Shown here: piece after piece, positions 7,251 through 14,550 of the stretch | Numbering within the stretch: position 1 is the stretch's first letter | Layout: every line of letters begins with the position of its first letter | DNA from: Inmirania thermothiophila | GTDB lineage: Bacteria > Pseudomonadota > Gammaproteobacteria > DSM-100275 | DNA length: 64,000 nucleotides | Assembly (NCBI RefSeq): GCF_003751635.1 | Contig: NZ_RJVI01000001.1 | Span: 536,726-600,725, forward strand | Direction: 5' to 3' | Position numbers and translations under genes: made by a program | The notes under the pieces: generated by a model | What the model saw: only the letters and a program-made list of their open reading frames with translations | Database searches by the model: none | What the model was told of the DNA's origin: nothing

Positions 7251-9614
7251 ATGAGAGTCTGGCTGCGACGGATCGGGATCGCACTCGGGGTGCTGGTGGT
7301 GCTCTTCGCCGCCGTGCTCGGATACGTGGCGGCGACCTTCGATCCCGACGACTACCGCGACGAGATCGAGGCCGCGGTGGAGGCGCGCACCGGGCGCGCG
7401 CTGCGCATCGGCGGCGGGCTCGAGCTCGAGCTCTTCCCGTGGCTTGCGGTGCGCACGGGGCGGGTGGAGCTTGCCGACGCGCCGGGCTTCGGCGCCGGCC
7501 CCTTCGCCGCCATCGAGCGGGCCGAGGTGCGGGTGCGGCTGCTGCCGCTGCTGCGCCGCGAGCTCGAGGTCGGCCGGGTGCGCGTCGAGGGGCTGAGACT
7601 GCACCTTCGCGTCGACGGCGAGGGCCGCAGCAACTGGGCCGACCTCGCCGGCGGGGGCGGTGCGGCCGAGGGGGCGGGCGGCGGCGAGGCGGCGCCGGCC
7701 CTCGCCCTGGCGGTGGCCGGGCTCGAGGTCCGCGACGCCCGCATCGAGTACGTGGACGAGCAGGCCGGCCACGGCCTGACCCTGGGCGGGCTCGAACTCG
7801 AGACCGGGCCCCTGCGTCCCGGGGCGGCGGTGCCGGTGCGGCTGCGCACCGGGATCGAGGCCGAGCCCGCGGGCCTGCAGGGCCGCCTCGAGGTGGGCGG
7901 CGAGGTGACGGTGGACGAGGCGCTGCAGGGGCTGCGGGTGCGCGGCCTCGACCTGCGGCTGCACGCGGCGGGTGCGGGGCTGCCGGATGCGGGGGTGGAT
8001 CTGGGCGTGCGCGGCGACCTCGCCGCGGACGGCGCCGCCGGACGGCTCGTGGCCGAGGGGCTGGAGCTCGAGCTCCCCGGGCTGCTGCTTGCGGGACGGG
8101 CCGAGGCGGCGGCGCCGGCGCGGGCCGAGGTGGTGCTCGACAGCCGGCGACTGGCCCCGGCGGAGCTGCTCGCCGCGTTGGGGATCGCCGCCCCCCTGCC
8201 CGCCGGCTCACCGCTCCTTGCCCAGGGCGAGCTCGGCCTCACGGCGCGCCTCGAGGGCGCCCGGCTCGAGGTGCCGCGGCTCGCGGCGGCGCTGGGGCCC
8301 GTGCGCATGCAGGCGCGTGGGACGGTGCCGGATCTTGCCGCCGGCGCCTTCGAGGGGCGGGTGGAGATCGCGCCCTTCTCGCCGCGGGCGGTCCTCGGCG
8401 CGGCGGGCGTGGAGGTGCCGGAGACGGCGGATCCGGCGGTCCTCGGCGAGGCGGCGCTGCGCACGGCCCTGCGCGGCGATGCCGCCGGCATCGAGCTGCA
8501 CGAGCTCGCCCTGCGCCTCGACCAGACCCGGGTGCAGGGCCGGCTGGCGGTGGAAGGGCTGGCGCGGACCCCGCCGGCGCTTCGCTTCGATCTCGAGGTC
8601 GACGCCGTCGATCTCGACCGCTATCTCCCGCCGCAGGCCGCCGAGACCGCGCCGCCGAGCCCGGGCACCGCCGCCGTCGGCACCGCGGCGCTGCCCCTGG
8701 AGATGCTGCGCGCGCTGCAGGCCGATGGCCGCGTGCGCATCGGGCGGCTCAAGGCCTTCGGGATCCGTTCCGAGGCGGTCTCCATCCGGATCGCGGCCGG
8801 CGACGGCCTCCTCCGCCTGGGCCCCAATGCGGCCCTTCTCTACGGCGGCCGCTACGCCGGCGACGTGCAGCTCGACGTGCGCGGCGACGCGCCGGTCTGG
8901 CAGGCCCGCGAGACCCTCACCGACGTGGATGTCGGCGCCCTCCTGCGCGACGCCATGGGCGAGGAGCGGCTGCAGGGCCGGGCCGAGGTGGCGCTGGCGC
9001 TGGCCGCCGAGGGGGCCGATCCGGTGGGCCTGCGGCGCACGGTGGACGGCACCGCCCGCTTCGTCTTCCGCGACGGCCTCGTGCGAGGGGTCAACATCGC
9101 GCAGCTGATCCGCGAGGCCCGCGCCCGTCTCGAGGGCAGGCCGGTGCCGAAGGCGGAGGGGCCGGCCGAGACGGACTTCACCGAGCTTGCCGGCAGCGCG
9201 GTGATCCGCGACGGGATCCTGCGCAACGACGATCTCCGCGCCCGCTCCCCGCTGCTCCGGGTGGCCGGTGCAGGCACCGTGGATCTGCCGGGCGAGCGCC
9301 TCGACTATCTGCTGCGGGTCAAGCTGGTGGGCACCCTGGAGGGCCAGGGCGGGGCGGACCTCGCCGCGCTCAAGGGGCTCGAGATCCCGTTGCGGATCCG
9401 GGGACCCTGGGCCGGGCCGTCGTTCAGCGTGGAGCTCGATAAGGTCCTCGCGGGCAAGGCCAAGGCGCGGCTCGAGGCCGAGGAGGCGAAGGCGCGGGCC
9501 CGCCTCGAGGCCGAGAAGGCCGAGGCGCGGCAGCGGCTCGAGGAGAAGAAGCGGGCCGTGGAGGAGGAGACCCGGCGCAAGCTCGAGGACAAGCTCAAGG
9601 GCCTGCTGCGATGA
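7251..9614 (+). CDS. asmA: AsmA family protein
   Basis: This 787-residue inner-membrane protein has one N-terminal anchor (about 8-28) and a long periplasmic body. The AsmA N-terminal domain starts FDPDDYRDEIEAAVEARTGR and continues through GGLELELFPWLAVRTG and PGFG. The C-terminal AsmA_2-type region is near 590-725, and a charged helical tail (about 735-785) is rich in KARLEAE repeats and should form a coiled coil. AsmA-like proteins belong to the bridge-like group implicated in phospholipid transport to the outer membrane. Its stop overlaps the mutY start by 4 bases (ATGA); asmA-mutY is a conserved gammaproteobacterial pair. Confidence 0.9.
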   Translation: MRVWLRRIGIALGVLVVLFAAVLGYVAATFDPDDYRDEIEAAVEARTGRALRIGGGLELELFPWLAVRTGRVELADAPGFGAGPFAAIERAEVRVRLLPLLRRELEVGRVRVEGLRLHLRVDGEGRSNWADLAGGGGAAEGAGGGEAAPALALAVAGLEVRDARIEYVDEQAGHGLTLGGLELETGPLRPGAAVPVRLRTGIEAEPAGLQGRLEVGGEVTVDEALQGLRVRGLDLRLHAAGAGLPDAGVDLGVRGDLAADGAAGRLVAEGLELELPGLLLAGRAEAAAPARAEVVLDSRRLAPAELLAALGIAAPLPAGSPLLAQGELGLTARLEGARLEVPRLAAALGPVRMQARGTVPDLAAGAFEGRVEIAPFSPRAVLGAAGVEVPETADPAVLGEAALRTALRGDAAGIELHELALRLDQTRVQGRLAVEGLARTPPALRFDLEVDAVDLDRYLPPQAAETAPPSPGTAAVGTAALPLEMLRALQADGRVRIGRLKAFGIRSEAVSIRIAAGDGLLRLGPNAALLYGGRYAGDVQLDVRGDAPVWQARETLTDVDVGALLRDAMGEERLQGRAEVALALAAEGADPVGLRRTVDGTARFVFRDGLVRGVNIAQLIREARARLEGRPVPKAEGPAETDFTELAGSAVIRDGILRNDDLRARSPLLRVAGAGTVDLPGERLDYLLRVKLVGTLEGQGGADLAALKGLEIPLRIRGPWAGPSFSVELDKVLAGKAKARLEAEEAKARARLEAEKAEARQRLEEKKRAVEEETRRKLEDKLKGLLR

Positions 9615-10651
9615 GGGGGGCGTTCGCCGCCGCCGTCATCGACTGGCAGCGCCGGGCGGGACGCCATGACCTGCCCTGGCAGCGGCCGCGCACGCCCTAT
9701 CGCGTCTGGGTCTCGGAGGTGATGCTCCAGCAGACCCGGGCCGAGACCGTGATCCCCTACTTCGCGCGCTTCACCGCGCGCTGGCCGGACGTGCCGGCGC
9801 TGGCGGCGGCGGGCCGCGAGGAGGTCCTGGCCGCGTGGTCGGGGCTCGGCTACTACCGGCGCGCGATCCACCTGCACGAGGCGGCGCGGCGCATCGTCGA
9901 GCGGCACGGCGGGGCGCTGCCGCGCGATCTGGAGGCGCTCGCCGCCCTGCCGGGTATCGGCCGCTCCACCGCCGGCGCCATCCTCGCCCTCGCCTGGGGG
10001 GAGCCTGCGCCGATCCTCGACGGCAACGTCCGCCGCCTCCTCGCCCGCTGGCACGCGGTGGAGGGCTGGCCCGGACGCGCGGCGGTGGCGTGCAGGCTCT
10101 GGGCGCTCGCCGAGGGGCATCTGCCGCGGCGCGACGTCGCCGCCTACACGCAGGGGCTGATGGATCTCGGGGCCACCGTCTGCACACCGCGGCGGCCGGC
10201 CTGCGCCGCCTGCCCGGTGGCCTTCGGCTGCGAGGCGAGGCGGCGCGGCGACCCGTGCGCCTATCCGGCCCCGGCGCCGCGGCGGCGCCGACCGCGGCGC
10301 CGCACCCGCATGCTCGTCCTGCGCCGAGGCGACGGTCGTGTTCTCCTGGCGCGCCGGCCGCCGGCGGGGGTGTGGCCGGGGCTCTGGAGTCTGCCGGAGT
10401 GCGCGCCGGGCGACGACCCCGAGGCCTGGTGCCGGGTGCACCTGGGTTTCGCCGCCCGCACCGAGGCGGTGCTGCCGACGGTGCGTCACGCCTTCACCCA
10501 CTTCGAGCTCGAGATCGAGCCGCTGCTGCTCACGGTGGAGGGCGCGGCGGCGGTGGGCGAGGGGCAGGTGTGCTGGGTCGGCGGGGAGGAGACGCAAGGT
10601 CTCGCGCTGCCTGCGCCGGTGCGGGCCATCCTCGGCCGCATCGGCGCTTGA
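9611..10651 (+). CDS. mutY: A/G-specific adenine DNA glycosylase
   Basis: MutY removes adenine mispaired with 8-oxoguanine or G. The 346-residue protein has the SEVMLQQT motif with catalytic Glu36, helix-hairpin-helix LPGIGRSTA (113-121), catalytic Asp137 in LDGNV, and an iron-sulfur loop with Cys191, 198, 201 and 207 (C-x6-C-x2-C-x5-C). A C-terminal NUDIX-like domain (about 230-345) recognises oxoG. All key residues are present. It is coupled to asmA by ATGA. The tRNA-Phe promoter overlaps its stop codon. The yggX gene that often follows mutY is absent here. Confidence 0.97.
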   Translation: MRGAFAAAVIDWQRRAGRHDLPWQRPRTPYRVWVSEVMLQQTRAETVIPYFARFTARWPDVPALAAAGREEVLAAWSGLGYYRRAIHLHEAARRIVERHGGALPRDLEALAALPGIGRSTAGAILALAWGEPAPILDGNVRRLLARWHAVEGWPGRAAVACRLWALAEGHLPRRDVAAYTQGLMDLGATVCTPRRPACAACPVAFGCEARRRGDPCAYPAPAPRRRRPRRRTRMLVLRRGDGRVLLARRPPAGVWPGLWSLPECAPGDDPEAWCRVHLGFAARTEAVLPTVRHAFTHFELEIEPLLLTVEGAAAVGEGQVCWVGGEETQGLALPAPVRAILGRIGA

Positions 10652-10676
10652 CGCCTGCAAGGGGCGCGGATTTAAT
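10648..10676 (+). promoter_or_regulatory. Sigma-70 promoter of tRNA-Phe
   Basis: TTGACG (10648-10653) and TTTAAT (10671-10676) are separated by 17 bases, with a predicted start near 10683. The -35 element overlaps the mutY stop codon. This is one of the best consensus promoters in the window and gives a leader of about 29 bases before the tRNA. Confidence 0.8.
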
Positions 10677-10711
10677 AGCCGTCCTTTCCGCCGCATCCCG
10701 GCGGGCCCAGC

Positions 10712-10787
10712 GGCCAGGTAGCTCAGTTGGTAGAGCAGGGGACTGAAAATCCCCGTGTCGGCGGTTCGATTCCGTCCCTGGCCACCA
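10712..10787 (+). tRNA. tRNA-Phe (anticodon GAA)
   Basis: The 76-base cloverleaf has acceptor GGCCAGG/CCTGGCC, D stem GCTC/GAGC, anticodon stem GGGGA/TCCCC with loop CTGAAAA (anticodon GAA), T arm GGCGG/CCGTC with loop TTCGATT, and an encoded CCA. It reads UUU/UUC codons. The nearest neighbour, zapA, converges on it. Confidence 0.98.
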
Positions 10788-10936
10788 ATCCCCCCAACCG
10801 ATCGACGTGCAGGGGTCGCCGGCCCGCGGCGGCGAGGGCGCCTGCGGGCCCAGTGCTCGCATGCATCCGGCGAGCCTCGCGCCGCGACGCGGTCGGGTGC
10901 CCGTAGAGGTTGAGGGAGGTGGCGCCGTCCCGCGCC
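10788..10936 (-). other. Gap downstream of zapA (usual slot of 6S RNA)
   Basis: In many gammaproteobacteria ssrS (6S RNA) follows zapA on the same strand. These 149 bases are shorter than a typical 6S RNA, and I cannot make the closed-stem/central-bubble structure or recognise its conserved blocks. The stretch contains GC hairpins such as GCCCGC/GCGGGC. No protein gene is seen. Confidence 0.2.
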
Positions 10937-11254
10937 TTACGCGCCGCCCTTGCCGGGGGCCTCGCCCAGGGTCTCGGCGATGCGCCGCTGCAGGGCGTCG
11001 ATGCGGGCGCGCAGCTCGGCGATGCTGCGGCTGCGCTCCTCGCGCAGGCGCAGGTAGTCGTGGGTGATATTGAGGGCGGCCATGACGGCGATGCGCTCGA
11101 GGCCGACGACCTTGCCGCTGTCGCGGATCTCGCGCATGCGCTCGCCGAGGTGGCGGGCCGAGGTCAGCAGCGCCTCGCGCTCCTCCGGCGGGCAGGCGAC
11201 GCGGTACTCGCGGTCGAGGATGCGGACCGTGACCGCGATGGGGGCCTCGCTCAC
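10937..11254 (-). CDS. zapA: Cell division protein ZapA
   Basis: The 105-residue protein begins SEAPIAVTVRILDREYRVACP, the ZapA beta-hairpin domain. It continues with the helix and LRLREERSRSIAELRARIDALQRR, the C-terminal coiled coil used for tetramer formation. ZapA crosslinks FtsZ protofilaments at the division ring. Its start overlaps the TIGR02449 gene stop by 4 bases. The pair is divergent from ygfB-pepP, the usual arrangement. Confidence 0.93.
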   Translation of the reverse strand: MSEAPIAVTVRILDREYRVACPPEEREALLTSARHLGERMREIRDSGKVVGLERIAVMAALNITHDYLRLREERSRSIAELRARIDALQRRIAETLGEAPGKGGA

Positions 11255-11484
11255 GGGCCTTCCTCCATGCTGCGCAGGTGCGCGATCATGGCCTCGACGC
11301 GGCTGCGCGCGCGCTCGTTGCGCTCGATGAGGCTGGCGCGCTCGGCCATGAGGGTGCGCTGCTGCTGGCGCAGCGCCTCGTTCTCCTCCTCGAGGCGGCG
11401 GCAGCGGGCGAGCAGCCGCTCGAGGAGCGCCTCGAGGTCCTCCAGGCGACGGGCCAGCTCGGCGATGTCCTCCTCCCCCGCCAT
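11251..11484 (-). CDS. TIGR02449 family coiled-coil protein (ZapB-like)
   Basis: The 77-residue protein is one long heptad-rich helix: ELARRLEDLEALLERLLARC, then EEENEALRQQQRTLMAERASL and a short tail. TIGR02449 proteins are encoded immediately upstream of zapA in gammaproteobacteria and look like small ZapB-type division factors; direct evidence for function is limited. The ATG at 11484 is chosen because it gives the family's usual size of 65-80 residues and is followed by a 4-base overlap with zapA. Confidence 0.85.
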   Translation of the reverse strand: MAGEEDIAELARRLEDLEALLERLLARCRRLEEENEALRQQQRTLMAERASLIERNERARSRVEAMIAHLRSMEEGP

Positions 11485-11595
11485 GAGGCCAATATAGGCA
11501 GCGCCTTCGAGGGCGGTCAATGCGCGGCCGCGGCGCGCCCCTGTGCTACGGTAAGGCGGTTGCGGCGGGGCGGCCGGCGATGATGGAGACGGCAG

Positions 11596-12135
11596 ATGGG
11601 CAGCGCGGAGGCGTACGAGCGGCTGGAGCGCGTGCTGCGCCAGGCGGGCCTGGGCACGGGGCTTGCCGATGCCCACGGCGTCCTCGCCGGGCTGCTGTGC
11701 GCCGATGCCGAGGCGGCGTGGGGACGCTGGCGGCGGCACCTGCGCGCCGAGGGGCTCGGGGGCGGGGTGCCGGAGGCGGAGCTTCGGGCCCTGCACGATG
11801 CCGCCGCCGCGGCCCTCGCCGAGGAGACGGGCTTCGGCTTCACGCCCCTGCTGCCGCCCGACGAGGCGCCCCTGGCGCGGCGGGTGGCGGCGCTCGGGGC
11901 CTGGTGCCAGGGCTTCCTCTTCGGGCTGGGGGCGGCCGGTGCCGGGGAGGTGGAGGACGAGGCCGCGGCCGAGGCCCTGCGCGACCTGTGGCAGATCGCC
12001 CAGGTGAGCGACGAGGTGGCCGCGGACGAGGCCGACGAGGCGGCCTACGCCGAGCTGGTGGAGTTTCTGCGCGTGGCGGTGCAGCTGGTGCGCGAGGCCC
12101 TGCGGGCGCGGGGGCGGGGCGATGGACCGGCGTGA
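11596..12135 (+). CDS. ygfB: UPF0149 family protein YgfB
   Basis: The 179-residue helical protein matches UPF0149. It has YERLERVLRQAG at the N-terminus, DAHGVLAGLLCA (about 25-36), LLPPDEAPLARRVAALGAWCQGFLFGLG (about 90-120) and the LRDLWQIAQVS ending motif. In Pseudomonas, YgfB has been linked to repression of peptidoglycan-derived resistance genes; the general function remains uncertain. It lies directly before pepP with a 14-base overlap, the conserved ygfB-pepP order. The start follows an AGACGGCAG-type weak ribosome site. Confidence 0.9.
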   Translation: MGSAEAYERLERVLRQAGLGTGLADAHGVLAGLLCADAEAAWGRWRRHLRAEGLGGGVPEAELRALHDAAAAALAEETGFGFTPLLPPDEAPLARRVAALGAWCQGFLFGLGAAGAGEVEDEAAAEALRDLWQIAQVSDEVAADEADEAAYAELVEFLRVAVQLVREALRARGRGDGPA

Positions 12136-13429
12136 GTTCGCGCGCCGGCGCCGCCGGCTGATGCGGATCATGGGCGAGGGCGCGATCGCCATCGTGCCCA
12201 CGGCTCCGGTGCGCATCCGCAACCGCGATGTGGAGTACCCCTACCGGCCCGAGAGCGACTTCCTCTACCTCACCGGCTTTCCCGAGCCCGAGGCGGTGGC
12301 GGTTCTGGTGCCGGGACGGCCGCACGGCGAGTTCATCCTCTTCTGCCGCGAGCGCGATCCCGAGCAGGAGACCTGGCACGGCCGCCGCGCCGGCCTCGAG
12401 GGGGCGGTGGAGCACTACGGCGCCGACGACGCCTTCCCCATCGGCGACCTCGACGACATCCTGCCGGGGCTGCTGGAGGATCGCGAGCGGGTCTACTACG
12501 CCATGGGGCGGGACCCGGACTTCGACCGCCGCCTCATGGCGTGGGTCAACCGCGTGCGCGCCAAGGCCCGCACCGGGGTCCACGCGCCGGTGGAGTTCGT
12601 CGCCCTCGAGCACGTCCTCCACGAGCTGCGCCTGCACAAGAGCCGGGCGGAGGTGGCGGCGATCCGGCGCGCGGTGCGCATCACCGAGGCCGCGCACCGC
12701 CGCGCCATGGCCGCCTGCCGGCCGGGGGTGACCGAGTACGCGCTGGAGGCCGAGCTCCTCTACGAGTTCGTGCGCCAGGGTGCGCGCTCCCCCGCCTACC
12801 CCTCCATCGTCGGTGCCGGGGCCAATGCCTGCATCCTCCACTACACGGAGAACAGCGCCACGGTGCAGGCGGGCGACCTCGTTCTCATCGACGCGGGCGC
12901 CGAGTGGGAAGGCTACGCCGCCGATCTGACCCGCACCTTCCCCGCCGACGGGCGCTTCCGCCCGGCCCAGCGGGCCCTCTACGAGCTGGTGCTGGAGGCG
13001 CAGCTTGCCGCCATCGAGGCGGTGCGGCCGGGGGCGAGCTGGGATGCGCCGCACCAGGCCGCGGTGCGGGTGGTGACCAAGGGGCTGGTGCGGCTCGGCC
13101 TGCTGGAGGGGCGGGTGGCGCGGCTCATCCGCGACGAGGCGTACAAGCGCTTCTACCTGCATCGCACCGGGCACTGGCTGGGCATGGACGTGCACGACGT
13201 CGGCGACTACAAGGTGGGCGGCGAGTGGCGGGTCCTGGAGCCGGGCATGGTGCTGACGGTGGAGCCCGGTCTCTACGTCGCCCCGGACGCCAAGGGCGTG
13301 GCGCGGCGGTGGCGGGGGATCGGCATCCGCATCGAGGACGACGTCCTCGTCACCCGCGACGGCTGCGAGGTCCTGTCGGCGGCGCTGCCCAAGGAGCCGG
13401 ATGCGGTGGAGGCGCTGGTGGGCGCGTAG
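12122..13429 (+). CDS. pepP: Xaa-Pro aminopeptidase P
   Basis: PepP releases N-terminal residues that precede proline and needs two Mn ions. The 435-residue protein has an N-terminal creatinase-like domain (1-170) and the pita-bread catalytic domain. Metal and catalytic residues are seen in IDAGAEWEGYAADLTRTFP (two Asp), HRTGHWLGMDVHD (His), VEPGLY (Glu) and GIRIEDDV (Glu). It overlaps ygfB by 14 bases. In E. coli ubiH and ubiI follow; here the next gene is the iron transporter, so the pepP-ubi string is broken. Confidence 0.95.
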   Translation: MDRREFARRRRRLMRIMGEGAIAIVPTAPVRIRNRDVEYPYRPESDFLYLTGFPEPEAVAVLVPGRPHGEFILFCRERDPEQETWHGRRAGLEGAVEHYGADDAFPIGDLDDILPGLLEDRERVYYAMGRDPDFDRRLMAWVNRVRAKARTGVHAPVEFVALEHVLHELRLHKSRAEVAAIRRAVRITEAAHRRAMAACRPGVTEYALEAELLYEFVRQGARSPAYPSIVGAGANACILHYTENSATVQAGDLVLIDAGAEWEGYAADLTRTFPADGRFRPAQRALYELVLEAQLAAIEAVRPGASWDAPHQAAVRVVTKGLVRLGLLEGRVARLIRDEAYKRFYLHRTGHWLGMDVHDVGDYKVGGEWRVLEPGMVLTVEPGLYVAPDAKGVARRWRGIGIRIEDDVLVTRDGCEVLSAALPKEPDAVEALVGA

Positions 13430-13452
13430 CCCGACCGCTCCGGTCAACAATC

Positions 13453-13471
13453 GCGAATGCAAATCTTTCTT
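13453..13471 (+). promoter_or_regulatory. Putative Fur box
   Basis: The 19 bases match the Fur consensus at 13 positions, with the core AATGCAAATCTTT agreeing at 11 of 13. The site sits immediately upstream of the -35 element of the iron transporter, so Fur-Fe(II) binding would block transcription. The low-GC patch stands out sharply from its surroundings. Confidence 0.65.
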
Positions 13472-13472
13472 G

Positions 13473-13501
13473 TTTACATGCGCATCGGCGTGGGCTAACA
13501 T
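13473..13501 (+). promoter_or_regulatory. Sigma-70 promoter of the iron transporter
   Basis: TTTACA (13473-13478) and TAACAT (13496-13501) are spaced by exactly 17 bases. The start site would be near 13508, leaving a 28-base leader with a GGAGGAG ribosome site before the ATG at 13536. The Fur box ends one base upstream of the -35 element. Confidence 0.7.
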
Positions 13502-13535
13502 CACGCCCGGTGATCGCAATCGGAGGAGATCCGTC

Positions 13536-14543
13536 ATGCGCAAGCTCTTCGGCGTCCTGCTGCTTTCGGCCGCGGCCGCTGCGGCCTCCGCGGCTGAGGT
13601 CAACGTCTACTCGGCGCGCAAGGAGGCGCTCATCCTGCCGCTGCTCGAGCGCTTCACGGAGAAGACGGGGATCACCGTCAACCTCCTCACCGCGGAGGCG
13701 GACGCGCTGCTCAAGCGCCTCGAGAGCGAGGGGCACAACACCCCCGCCGACGTCCTCATCACGGTGGATGCCGGGCGGCTGCACCGGGCCAAGGCCGCGG
13801 GTGTGCTCCAGCCGGTGCGCTCGCAGGTCCTCGAGGAGGCGATCCCGGCCGCCTACCGCGACCCGGAGGGCTACTGGTACGGGCTGTCGCTGCGCGCGCG
13901 CGTGATCTTCTATGCCAAGGACCGCGTCCGCCCCGAGGCGCTCTCCACCTACGAGGATCTGGCCGATCCCAGGTGGCGCGGGCGCATCTGCGTGCGCTCC
14001 TCCTCCAATATCTACAACCAGTCCCTCGTGGCCTCCCTGATCGCCGCCCACGGCGAGGCCGAGGTGGAGCGGTGGGCGCGGGGGCTCGTGGCCAACTTCG
14101 CCCGCCCGCCCCGCGGCGGCGACCGCGACCAGATCAAGGCGGTGGCCGCCGGCGAGTGCGATCTCGCGCTCGCCAACACCTACTACTACGCGCAGATGCT
14201 CACGGGGAAGGACGCGGCCCAGCGCGAGGCGGCGCGCAAGGTGGGCATCTTCTTCCCGAACCAGGACGGGCGCGGCGCCCACGTCAACGTCAGCGGCGCG
14301 GGCGTCACCCGGTGGGCCCGTCACCGCGAGGAGGCGGTGCGGCTGCTGGAGTTCCTCGCCAGCGAGGAGGCCCAGGCGTGGTACGCCGAGGTCAACCACG
14401 AGTACCCGGTCCGCCCCGGCGTGCCGGTGAGCGAGGTCCTGCAGGCGTGGGGCGACTTCCGCAAGGACAGCCTCAACCTCGCCCGCCTCGGCGAGCTCAA
14501 CGCCGCCGCGGTGCGGATCATGGACCGCGCCGGCTGGCGCTGA
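13536..14543 (+). CDS. Iron(III) ABC transporter substrate-binding protein
   Basis: This 335-residue periplasmic protein has a signal peptide (1 to about 21, MRKLFGVLLLSAAAAAASAA). The mature start EVNVYSARKEALILPLLERF is typical of the FbpA/FutA family. The clustered tyrosines in ANTYYYAQMLTG (about 211-222) are the expected Fe(III) ligands. The ATG at 13536 follows GGAGGAG and gives the signal peptide; an earlier in-frame start overlaps pepP. The permease gene begins 7 bases after the stop. A Fur box and promoter upstream indicate induction on iron limitation. Confidence 0.92.
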   Translation: MRKLFGVLLLSAAAAAASAAEVNVYSARKEALILPLLERFTEKTGITVNLLTAEADALLKRLESEGHNTPADVLITVDAGRLHRAKAAGVLQPVRSQVLEEAIPAAYRDPEGYWYGLSLRARVIFYAKDRVRPEALSTYEDLADPRWRGRICVRSSSNIYNQSLVASLIAAHGEAEVERWARGLVANFARPPRGGDRDQIKAVAAGECDLALANTYYYAQMLTGKDAAQREAARKVGIFFPNQDGRGAHVNVSGAGVTRWARHREEAVRLLEFLASEEAQAWYAEVNHEYPVRPGVPVSEVLQAWGDFRKDSLNLARLGELNAAAVRIMDRAGWR

Positions 14544-14550
14544 GCGGGCG

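Noticed and set aside
10788-10936. 6S RNA (ssrS) downstream of zapA
   Set aside because: The synteny slot fits, but the gap is shorter than 6S RNA and no closed stem, central bubble or conserved block could be recognised.
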